Shown here one piece after another: positions 44,393-53,500 of a DNA stretch of 60,195 nt. The position numbers were made by a program, and so were the translations under genes. Location: contig CAMENR010000006.1 in the NCBI GenBank assembly GCA_945928645.1, forward strand, positions 1-60,195, in the 5' to 3' direction. The number at the start of each line of letters is the position of its first letter. The first letter of the stretch is position 1. A model generated the notes under the pieces. It was not told where the DNA came from. It saw only the letters and a program-made list of their open reading frames with translations, and did no database searches. This DNA is from an uncultured Clostridia bacterium. GTDB taxonomy: Bacteria; Bacillota; Clostridia; Christensenellales; UBA1242.

Positions 44393-44836
44393 ATGGAATG
44401 GGGATTTGTAATTGGATTGGCTGGATTAGTTTTGTGTGTATTTTTATGTGGAATGGGTTCTGCTTTGGGGCTTACAAAGACAGGGCAAACAGCATCTGGT
44501 GTGTTAAGCGAGGATCCACGCAAATTTAGCAAACTGCTTGTCTTGGTGGTGCTTCCTGCTACGCAGGGTATTTATGGCTTTGTGTTTGCTATTGTTGCTT
44601 CTAGCAGTTGCACTGCGGGTATAAGCCTTGCAACAGGGCTTAATATCTTGCTTGCATCGTTGCCACTTACGGTTACTGGTCTATTGACTCCTGTGCTACA
44701 GGGCAAGACGGCATCTAGTTGTATTCAGGCAGTGGCTAAAAAGGACTCTCTTTCTGGAAGGCTTATATTGTTCCCAGCAATGATAGAAACATATGCCATT
44801 TTGTCGCTGGTAGTTTCGCTTCTGTTGTTGCCTTAG
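44393..44836 (+). CDS. ntpK: V-type ATPase subunit K (Na+-binding c ring)
   Basis: 147 aa proteolipid with four transmembrane helices (two fused hairpins). The first hairpin lacks the carboxylate; the second carries Glu132 (PAMIETYAIL). Leu54, Thr57, Gln58, Gln103 and Glu132 line up with the Na+ ligands Leu61, Thr64, Gln65, Gln110 and Glu139 of E. hirae NtpK at a constant offset of 7, so Na+ coupling is predicted. Start ATG 44393 follows AAAGGAGG. Confidence 0.95.
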   Translation: MEWGFVIGLAGLVLCVFLCGMGSALGLTKTGQTASGVLSEDPRKFSKLLVLVVLPATQGIYGFVFAIVASSSCTAGISLATGLNILLASLPLTVTGLLTPVLQGKTASSCIQAVAKKDSLSGRLILFPAMIETYAILSLVVSLLLLP

Positions 44837-44844
44837 GAGGAAAG

Positions 44845-45402
44845 ATGCAAGGAGATTTGATTGTAGAAAGAATCTTAACTGATGCAAAAATCCAGGCAGA
44901 AGAATTGAACCAAAAGGCTCAAGAACAAGTTGCAAAAATGCAAGAAGAAGAAAATGCTTGGCAAAAATCAAGGTCGCAAGAAACAGAAAAAAAATTGAAA
45001 CAAAAAGACAAGGAAATGTCCTTGGCAAATAATATAAGGGTAAATATAGAGTGCAAGAAGTTGGAACTTGAAAGCAAGAAAAATATGATAGACAACATAA
45101 AATTGAAAGCATACAACGAGTTGTGTTCTATGAAAAAATCTCAAGCAAAGGTATTGTTTGAAAGGCTTTTGAAGGCTAACGCAGAGGAAGGAGATATCCT
45201 TTTGTGGAGGTGCAATGGTTTGACAGAAAAAGACATACTCTCCTTGCCAACTGTCAAAAAATTTTCGCTGGATACAAAAGATGGAGAAGAATACGGAATT
45301 TTTCTTTGTGGTAAAAAGTGTGACAAAAATTTGCTATTTAAGACTTTGATTGAAGATTATGTTGAGGGCAATTTGAAAGAAATTTGCGAGATGTTGTCAT
45401 AA
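44845..45402 (+). CDS. ntpE: V-type ATPase subunit E
   Basis: 185 aa peripheral-stalk subunit. A long N-terminal coiled coil (ILTDAKIQAEELNQKAQEQ) is followed by a small globular C-terminal domain. Start ATG 44845 follows TAGGAGG. Position between K and C matches the ntp operon. Confidence 0.85.
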   Translation: MQGDLIVERILTDAKIQAEELNQKAQEQVAKMQEEENAWQKSRSQETEKKLKQKDKEMSLANNIRVNIECKKLELESKKNMIDNIKLKAYNELCSMKKSQAKVLFERLLKANAEEGDILLWRCNGLTEKDILSLPTVKKFSLDTKDGEEYGIFLCGKKCDKNLLFKTLIEDYVEGNLKEICEMLS

Positions 45403-45413
45403 AAATATTTTTT

Positions 45414-45463
45414 TTGCGACAGGTTGCAATAGATTGCAATAAAATGCGATAAATTGCAATAGA
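45414..45463. repeat. Five phased ~10-bp repeats (TTGCAATAGA type)
   Basis: TTGCGACAGG, TTGCAATAGA, TTGCAATAAAA, TGCGATAAA and TTGCAATAGA follow each other without gaps between ntpE and ntpC. It is the largest gap inside the ATPase operon (85 bp). Confidence 0.7.
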
Positions 45464-45487
45464 TATTGAAATTATGTGGGAGGGAGA

Positions 45488-46426
45488 ATGAGTTATCTTT
45501 ATTCGTCTGGTGTTGTTAGTGTAAAAGAATCACAACTACTAAAAAAAGACTTTTTTTTGAGTTTGCTATCCTGCAACAACTCGCTGGAAGCGGAAAACTT
45601 GATAAAAAATGCCTTCCACTCTCCAGAAGATATATCTGCAGATGAAATTCTGGACAATCAAGAAAATGAACTTTGGACTTTTGCCACAAAAGAAGCGCCT
45701 AATGATATGGTAAAAAGTTTTTTTACTTTCCCAATCGTGTATGACAACATTGCAACCATTTGTAAAGCACAAATGGTGGGTGTTGATTGGGAAAATTATG
45801 TGGACAACTATTCATGGTTCGACAACAAAAAAATTGCAAGTTTTGTGGCAAAAAGAGATTTTTCATTGTTTTCAAAAGAAATTGCTGAGGTTGTAAAGAC
45901 ATTTTTTGAAAAATTTACACCACAGTCTAGCCCTGAGGAATTGGATAGATATTTTAAGCAAAACAAATACAAAATTATGCGTTTAATGTTCAAAAAAGGA
46001 TTGTTATGCAATTTGACAAAGTTGTTGTGCGACAAGCAGAATTTGTCTTTGTGTTTTAGGGCAAAGAGTAAGGAAGACTTGCTAGACAATGCTGTTGACT
46101 GTGGTTTTTTGAGCAAAAATGTATTGCAAGGGATATGGGATAAAGACAACTATATCATCGGTCAAATAGCCATAGAACCACTACGCAAAATTGCAGATTT
46201 GGTATTTGAAAACAAAGATAAAGCCCTGATAAAATTTGAAAAAGAAAAAAATATGCTAACTCAAAAATTTTGTGAGCCATTGAGATATGATATGGGTAGT
46301 CCGGCACAATTTGTTTATTATGTATTGAGCAAAAGTGCAGAAATAAAAAATTGCAGGATGTGTTTGCTGTTTGTTAGGAACAACATTGCAGAAAAGGCAA
46401 GGCAAATGCTCCTTTTTGGAGATTAA
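45488..46426 (+). CDS. ntpC: V-type ATPase subunit C (d-type)
   Basis: 312 aa subunit that joins the central stalk to the K ring. It is all-helical with family-like N-terminus (MSYLYSSGVVSVKESQLL) and a C-terminal region ending in CLLFVRNNIAEKARQM. ATG 45488 is preferred to GTG 45476 because GGGAGGGAG sits between them. It is followed 1 nt later by ntpG. Confidence 0.88.
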   Translation: MSYLYSSGVVSVKESQLLKKDFFLSLLSCNNSLEAENLIKNAFHSPEDISADEILDNQENELWTFATKEAPNDMVKSFFTFPIVYDNIATICKAQMVGVDWENYVDNYSWFDNKKIASFVAKRDFSLFSKEIAEVVKTFFEKFTPQSSPEELDRYFKQNKYKIMRLMFKKGLLCNLTKLLCDKQNLSLCFRAKSKEDLLDNAVDCGFLSKNVLQGIWDKDNYIIGQIAIEPLRKIADLVFENKDKALIKFEKEKNMLTQKFCEPLRYDMGSPAQFVYYVLSKSAEIKNCRMCLLFVRNNIAEKARQMLLFGD

Positions 46427-46427
46427 A

Positions 46428-46760
46428 ATGGAAGATAAGATTGCAGTATTGGGCAATAAGGATATAGTGGTGCTGTTTAAGGCGGTTGGCTGTGATATTT
46501 TTTCTCCTGCAGGGAGGGATAAAATCAGAGCCACCCTTAACAAACTTATTCAAAACTATAAAATAATTTTGATACAGACAAATTATGCAAAATTGTGTGA
46601 AGATTTGATAGAGCAAACAAGAATTTCTGCCTATCCTGTGATTGTGGTTATCCCTAATAAAGACGAGCAAAACAATTATGCTTTGGACAAGATTATGACA
46701 GATATGGAGAGGGCTATAGGTGCAAAAATTGTAGTGGAGGAGGACAAAAATGATAGGTAA
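46428..46760 (+). CDS. ntpG: V-type ATPase subunit F
   Basis: 110 aa central-stalk subunit. The Rossmann-like pattern KIAVLGNKDIVVLFKAVGCD is typical, with an Asp/Glu-rich C-terminus. ATG 46428 follows the ntpC stop directly; the track's 46371 start lies inside ntpC. It overlaps ntpA by 11 nt. Confidence 0.9.
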   Translation: MEDKIAVLGNKDIVVLFKAVGCDIFSPAGRDKIRATLNKLIQNYKIILIQTNYAKLCEDLIEQTRISAYPVIVVIPNKDEQNNYALDKIMTDMERAIGAKIVVEEDKNDR

Positions 46761-48516
46761 AATTGTCAAAGTTGCGGGGCCATTGGTTCAAGCAGATAAT
46801 ATGCAAGATTGTCGTCTGTTTGATATGGTAAAGATAGGCAAATTGATGCTTACTGGCGAAATAATAGAGATGAGAAATGGCATAGCCTCCATTCAGGTTT
46901 ATGAAGACACATCAATGCTGTCTGTGGGAGAAGATGTTGTTTCTACTGGCAAACCTTTGTCTGTGGAACTTGCTCCTGGTATTATAGGCAGAATTTTTGA
47001 TGGGATACAAAGACCTTTGGACGAGTTGAGAGAAAAGTTTGGCAACAGAATTGTTCGTGGTATGCAAACTAACATTCTAGATAGAGAGAAGTATTGGCAT
47101 TTTTATCCAACTTGCAAGGTAGGGGATAGAGTGCAAACTGGTGATGAATTGGGTTATGTGGACGAAACCATTGCCATAAAACATAAAATATTAGTCCCTC
47201 AAGGTGTTGCAGGGGTGATAGAAAAAATCGATGAGGGAGATTTTAGGATAGAAGACACAATAGCAACTATTGTTGACGGAAGTAAAGTTTACAACGCAAA
47301 AATGCTTCAAACATGTCCCATTAGGAAAAGCAGACCTTATACCAAAAAACTTCCACTTAACGAACCAATGACCACAGGTCAGAGGGTTATTGACTTTCTG
47401 TTCCCAATAGCACGAGGGGGTGTTGCTGGTGTTCCAGGCCCATTTGGCAGTGGTAAGACTATTGTTCAGCACCAACTGGCAAAATGGGCTGATGCTGACA
47501 TAATTGTTTATATTGGTTGTGGTGAGCGTGGGAATGAGATGACTGATGTTATGAATGAGTTTCCAACACTCCTTGACCCAAAGACCAAACAACCACTTAT
47601 CAAAAGAACAATCCTTATAGCTAACACTTCGGATATGCCGGTATCAGCAAGAGAGGCATCTATATATACGGGGATTACTATTGCAGAATATTTTAGAGAT
47701 ATGGGATACAATGTTGCTTTGATGGCAGATTCCACATCTCGTTGGGCAGAGGCGTTGAGGGAGATGAGTGGCAGGCTGGAAGAAATGCCCGGAGATGAAG
47801 GTTACCCTGCCTATTTGTCTAGTCGCCTTGCAGAGTTTTATGAAAGGGCAGGACTGGTGGAAACATTGGGGAGCAAGCCAAGAAAAGGTTCGGTTACTGT
47901 TATTGGTGCAGTATCTCCTCCTGGTGGGGATTTGAGCGAGCCGGTATCTCAAGCCACATTGCGTGTGGTAAAGACTTTTTGGTGCCTAAGTTCCAATTTG
48001 GCATACAAGAGGCATTTTCCAGCGATAGACTGGTTGCAGAGTTATTCTTTATATTCTGAGCAACTTGCCCCTTGGTATGAAAACAATATTTCTTCCAATT
48101 TCGCTGTGCTAAAAAGTTTTGTTATGAGTTTACTTCAAGAAGAAGATTCTCTGCAAGAAATCATAAGGCTTGTGGGGGCAGACTCTCTGTCGAGCAGAGA
48201 TAGGTTAATTCTGGATACTGCAAAGATGATAAGAGAAGATTTTTTACATCAAAACGCATTTGATTTTGAAGATACATACACATCACTCAAAAAGCAATAT
48301 AAAATGTTGGAAGTTATCAAAATGTATTACGACCAATGTTCCCAAGCCCTTTTGGATGGGATTGGGATAAGTGAACTGTTAACTCTAAAAGTTAAACAAA
48401 AGATTGCTAGGGCAAAGTTTGTTGAAGAGGGGAGTTTGGGAGAGTTTGAAATTATAAAACGAGAACTTGTTAGCCAATTAAAAGCACTGTATAGCATGGG
48501 AGATGAGGTAATATGA
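46750..48516 (+). CDS. ntpA: V-type ATPase catalytic subunit A
   Basis: 588 aa. Walker A is [12 protein letters not shown], followed by [10 protein letters not shown] and the Walker B region [17 protein letters not shown]. The long non-homologous insert typical of V/A-type A subunits lies before the P-loop (about residues 110-200). It overlaps ntpB by 4 nt (ATGA). Confidence 0.98.
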   Translation: MIGKIVKVAGPLVQADNMQDCRLFDMVKIGKLMLTGEIIEMRNGIASIQVYEDTSMLSVGEDVVSTGKPLSVELAPGIIGRIFDGIQRPLDELREKFGNRIVRGMQTNILDREKYWHFYPTCKVGDRVQTGDELGYVDETIAIKHKILVPQGVAGVIEKIDEGDFRIEDTIATIVDGSKVYNAKMLQTCPIRKSRPYTKKLPLNEPMTTGQRVIDFLFPIARGGVAGVPGPFGSGKTIVQHQLAKWADADIIVYIGCGERGNEMTDVMNEFPTLLDPKTKQPLIKRTILIANTSDMPVSAREASIYTGITIAEYFRDMGYNVALMADSTSRWAEALREMSGRLEEMPGDEGYPAYLSSRLAEFYERAGLVETLGSKPRKGSVTVIGAVSPPGGDLSEPVSQATLRVVKTFWCLSSNLAYKRHFPAIDWLQSYSLYSEQLAPWYENNISSNFAVLKSFVMSLLQEEDSLQEIIRLVGADSLSSRDRLILDTAKMIREDFLHQNAFDFEDTYTSLKKQYKMLEVIKMYYDQCSQALLDGIGISELLTLKVKQKIARAKFVEEGSLGEFEIIKRELVSQLKALYSMGDEVI

Positions 48517-49880
48517 AAGAATACAAAACAATAAAAGAAATCGTAGGACCTCTTATGCTGGTTGATGGGGTGGAAGGTGCAAAATATGATGAACTGGTAG
48601 AAATTGTCGGCAGTGATGGCACAAGGCTGGGCAAGGTGCTACAAGTGGAAAAGGACAAGGCTGTGGTGCAGTTGTTTGAAAGTTCACAAGGATTGTCTAT
48701 TGCAAAGAGCAAAGTGCGGTTTTTGGGACATGGGCTAAGGCTTAATGTGTCTGAAGATATGCTGGGGAGAGTTTTTGACGGCTTAGGTCGTCCTCGTGAT
48801 GGTGGGGTGGAGATTATACCTCAAAAGCAAATAGATATAAATGGCGAGCCAATAAATCCAACTGCAAGAGATTATCCCAATGAGTTTATACAAACGGGGA
48901 TTTCGGCTATTGATGGGCTGAATACCCTTGTTCGTGGTCAAAAGTTACCAATATTCTCGATGAGTGGATTAAATCACGCTAGGTTGACTGCGCAAATAGC
49001 CAGCCAAGCAACTGTGCTAGGCAAGCAGGAAAAATTTGCTGTGGTGTTTTGCGCTATGGGGATAACCTATGAGGAGTCAGAATTTTTTAGAAAGAGTTTT
49101 TGCGATAGTGGGGCAATAGAAAGGACAGTGATGTTTGTAAACTATGCCAATGAACCAGCGATAGAGCGAATTGCCACTCCGCGTATGGCTCTTAGTTGTG
49201 CAGAATATCTTGCTTTTGACCTAGGAATGCATGTATTGTGTATTATGACAGATATGACAAATTATGCCGAAGCACTAAGAGAACTTGCCTCTGCAAAGAA
49301 GGAAGTGCCAGGGAGAAGGGGATACCCTGGATATATGTATTCTGATTTTGCTTCGCTGTTTGAGAGGGCTGGCAGGATAAAAGACAAAAAAGGCTCGATA
49401 ACTCAGATACCTATTTTGACTATGCCAGAAGATGATAAGACACACCCAATCCCAGACCTAACTGGTTATATAACTGAGGGACAGATAATATTGTCTAGAG
49501 AGTTGCAAAACAAGGGGATTGCTCCCCCTATTGATGTGCTACCTAGTCTGTCTAGACTAAAGGACAAAGGTATTGGCGATGGCAAAACAAGGGAAGACCA
49601 CAGCAATCTTGCCAACCAGTTGTTTTCTAGTTATGCAAAGGGGAAGGAGGCAAAAGAACTGGCAACAGTGCTAGGAGAGGGTGCTTTGAATGAAATTGAC
49701 AAAATTTATGCACATTTTGCGGTTGAATTTGAAAGAAAATTTGTTTCGCAAAGAAGTGATGAAAATAGGACAATAGAGCAAACATTAAACTTGGGTTGGG
49801 AGTTGCTTACTATTTTGCCTGTAGAAGAGTTAAAGAGGATAAAACCAGAATTTATAAAGAAGTATTTACCAAAAAAATAA
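48513..49880 (+). CDS. ntpB: V-type ATPase regulatory subunit B
   Basis: 455 aa. It is related to A but has no P-loop: the site reads [38 protein letters not shown] and [12 protein letters not shown] are conserved B-subunit blocks. Start ATG 48513 is translationally coupled to ntpA. Confidence 0.98.
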   Translation: MKEYKTIKEIVGPLMLVDGVEGAKYDELVEIVGSDGTRLGKVLQVEKDKAVVQLFESSQGLSIAKSKVRFLGHGLRLNVSEDMLGRVFDGLGRPRDGGVEIIPQKQIDINGEPINPTARDYPNEFIQTGISAIDGLNTLVRGQKLPIFSMSGLNHARLTAQIASQATVLGKQEKFAVVFCAMGITYEESEFFRKSFCDSGAIERTVMFVNYANEPAIERIATPRMALSCAEYLAFDLGMHVLCIMTDMTNYAEALRELASAKKEVPGRRGYPGYMYSDFASLFERAGRIKDKKGSITQIPILTMPEDDKTHPIPDLTGYITEGQIILSRELQNKGIAPPIDVLPSLSRLKDKGIGDGKTREDHSNLANQLFSSYAKGKEAKELATVLGEGALNEIDKIYAHFAVEFERKFVSQRSDENRTIEQTLNLGWELLTILPVEELKRIKPEFIKKYLPKK

Positions 49881-49901
49881 ATTAAAAGGAGGGAATTTTG
49901 T

Positions 49902-50522
49902 ATGGCAAGACTGAATGTTAATCCAACAAGAATTCAGTTGAAAACACTAAGATCTAGGCTTGTAGTGGCAAAACGTGGACATAAAATGCTGAAGGATAAA
50001 TGTGATGAACTTATCAAAAAATATACTTCCCTTGTCAAACAAAATTACTCTTTGCGGAAAGAAGTGGAAGAAAAGTTAAAGGTTATATTTTCTTCTTTCT
50101 GCTTTGCAAAGTCCTACTTATCCACCAATGAGGTAATGAAGCACTTTATGTTGCCTACAAAAAATCTTTCCTTTGACCTGACCACAAGATTGTTGGTAAA
50201 TGTATCTGTTCCAACTATTTCTACAACAATTAGGGAGGGGGTAGATAGCCCTTATGCAATGTTGGATAGCAACTCTCTTTTTGACAGGCCAACCAAAGAG
50301 TTGTGTGAGGTTATGCCTCAGGTGTTGCATCTTGCAGAGATTGAAAAAACTTGCCAAATTTTGAGTTTTGAAATTGAACACGCAAAGAGGCGAGTTAATG
50401 CCTTGGAGTTTGTGATGATTCCTCAACTGGAGGAAACAATAAAATATATAACTATGAAGATTGACGAGCAGGAAAGGACTAGCAAAATTAGACTATTAAA
50501 AGTAAAATCTATGATAGAGTAA
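49902..50522 (+). CDS. ntpD: V-type ATPase subunit D (central stalk)
   Basis: 206 aa rotor shaft, with N-terminal (NPTRIQLKTLRSRLVVAKRGHKML) and C-terminal (RRVNALEFVMIPQLEETIKYI) helices that form the coiled-coil axle. Start ATG 49902 follows GGAGGG. It is the last operon gene. Confidence 0.95.
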   Translation: MARLNVNPTRIQLKTLRSRLVVAKRGHKMLKDKCDELIKKYTSLVKQNYSLRKEVEEKLKVIFSSFCFAKSYLSTNEVMKHFMLPTKNLSFDLTTRLLVNVSVPTISTTIREGVDSPYAMLDSNSLFDRPTKELCEVMPQVLHLAEIEKTCQILSFEIEHAKRRVNALEFVMIPQLEETIKYITMKIDEQERTSKIRLLKVKSMIE

Positions 50523-50548
50523 AATAATTATTTTTTGAGGAAGATTAT

Positions 50549-53500
50549 ATGCATAAGAACAAATTTAAGTTGTCATACATATTTTTGGGCGTAGTGATGT
50601 CGCTTGCCTTTTTGCTGTGTGGGGTGTCTATTGGCAAAACGATCACAGTTGAAGCGCAGGGGGTATCTTATCCTTTGGCTCAGGCTACAACATTGCCAGA
50701 GTCTTACTCTCTGTATAACATTTCTGGCATAACTGTTGAGCAAAATGAGGGCTTGTCATATAGAGTGGGTAACCAGAAAGGGAGTAATATATGTTGGACT
50801 TTTGCCAGCCTAACAGCATTTGAAACTACACTAAAAATGACCAATGTAATTGATAAAAATATGGACATAAATTTTTCTGAAGCAGATATGGCTTATTATG
50901 TTCACAAGGAGGCTCGTGATAGGTCAAGTGTGGGTGGCGGTGCAACGGAATTTGCATATGAATATCTCTCTCGTGGTGTAGGTGTAGTGCAGGAGCAATC
51001 TTGGGAAACATATAATCAAGAGAAAAATTGGGCAAACGATGCCACATTAACTACATATTATGAAAATAAAATTGCATTGTATGGTAGGAATTATCTTCCA
51101 TATGAAGCAAAGGAATACAAATTATTTCCATCTAGAAGTGTTATAAAATTTAATGATAGTGTTGATGGAGTGGATAGTGAAACAACTGAGCAAAAGATTT
51201 TGGAGTTGAGAAACTCTATCAAACAACACATAACAACTTATGGGGCTGTTATGGCATCAATATATATGAACAACTCCTATTATAACAATAGTCTTTATAC
51301 TTATTGCAACAATGACTACTCTACCACAAATCATATGATTGCCATAGTGGGTTGGGATGACAACAAAGAAGACAATCTTGGCAACAAGGGGGCATATATT
51401 TGTCAAAATTCTTATGGCTCAACTTATGGCAATGAGGGGTTCTTTTATGTTATGTATGCAGACAACACCATAGAAGACGATGTTGGGGGATTTATCCGTG
51501 TGGGAGAAATAGATGATTCCGAAGATATTTTGCTATATGACAAAATGGATGTTGAGGGCTCTGTGAACAAAAATCAATTTGTAGTGCTGAACGGGACATC
51601 TTATTCAACAGAATTTTATAACACTCCAAATACATATGTATTTGCAAACGTTTTTGAAAGACAAAACTACTCTGACCAATATATATCCAAAATAAAATTG
51701 CCAACTATCAGTGTGCTTGCTGGCACAGTGTCAAATAATGCGATAACTTATTATACCTCTAACAATAGCCCAACCAATTTCAAGGTCTTTGTTGCTGATG
51801 GGATATCAAAGAGTGAATTAACTTCACTTTCTACTGTGTTCAAGAATAAATTTCCAACAAGCACTGCGATAAAAAACCCATACACTACCGGTGGAGATGA
51901 ATATTTATTTACATCGCAACAAACAGGGTTTTATTGTGTAGATTTGCAAGAGGAAATAGCCCTTAGTGGAGATTATTTTGTTGTGTTTATGCAGGTGCAG
52001 GCAGGGGGATATGTATTTGCAGGGAATAATGCTAGCAATATATCTTATCCAACATATATAACCAGCAATTCTTATGGCACATCAGGATGGGGAGAATATA
52101 AAGTAGGTAGTGGCTCTAGTGCCTATAATTGTGTTTTCCCTATGATTGTAGAAAGCAAGGTTAAGGGCGAAATTCAGGCCTCTGTGCAGGAGGGTAGTGT
52201 CATTGCAGAATATGATGGCAAATCTCACAATCCAAGGGTAACTGTTTCATCTCCACAAAACACAGAGATAGCTTATAGCATTGACGGAGGGGATTATACC
52301 TCTAGCATAAACTTAATTGATGTAAAATGGGGAGAAGATACAAATGGCAACAAAGTTGCAATGCCATATACTATTGCCATAAAGATTTCTGCCAAATTTT
52401 ATCAACCAAAAATTTTGATCTGCCATGTGCAGATAAATCCAAGGACATTAAATGTAATACCAGTTGAGCAAACAATAACTTATGGGGATTTGGATAATCA
52501 AACATTGGCATTTTTGGTAGATGGGCTGGTTGAAGGGGAGGAGGAATACCACACTGGCAGGCTTCAGCGACAGTCTGGGAGCAATGCTGGAGAATATCCG
52601 ATAAATATTGGCGATTTGAAGTTTGTAGAAAGAGGGAATTTTAATCCATCAAATTATTCAATTAACTTTGATGAAACAAAGATTTTTACAATCTTGCCAA
52701 AGGTGTTGACTGTGTTACCAAATGATGTTAGCAAAAAATATGGCGATGATGACCCTGTGTTTGATTATACATTTGAAGGTGCTGTGGGTGATGAAATCCC
52801 TGTTGGAAATATTAGTTTGGAGAGAGAAAGTGGGGAAAATGCTGGAAATTATGCTCTAAACCTTTCTTCAACCTCTAGTCTTTCCAACCATACACAAAGT
52901 GGTTTTTATGCAAGAAATTACACTTTGCAAATAGCACAAGATAGTTTTTTTGAAATTGAGAAAAGAGAACTTGTATTGACTTTTACAAAACAACTTTCCA
53001 AAAAAGTGGGCGAAAGTGACCCTGTATTAGAGTTTGAATTTGACAATAAAGTGGCTGGGGAAGAGCCAAATTATTCTGGAAGTTTGGCTAGAGAAAGTGG
53101 CGAGAGTGTGGGGCATTATCTAATTACTGCAGGAAATTTTTGCTTGATAGATAATTTAAGTGGCAACTTCTTGGCAAGCAATTATTGTTTTAGGTTGGAG
53201 GAGGGATATTTGTATATAACAAACGGGACTCTTGATGCTTCATCATTTGTTTCCAGCAAATCTTCCACCTACAACGGACAAATGCAATATATTGATGTGT
53301 TTGCTGGCGATAGTATGACTGTTTTGTATTGCGAAGGGGAAACTTTTGTGGAAGAAAATAGTCAAACTGAACCAATCGGTAGACTTCATGTTGGCAAGAA
53401 TATGATAACAATCAAATTTTCTATGAAAGATTATGATGACTCTTATGCAACAGTTTTTATAGAAATTTTGCCTGCAACCATTATTGTTACTCCAAAGAGT

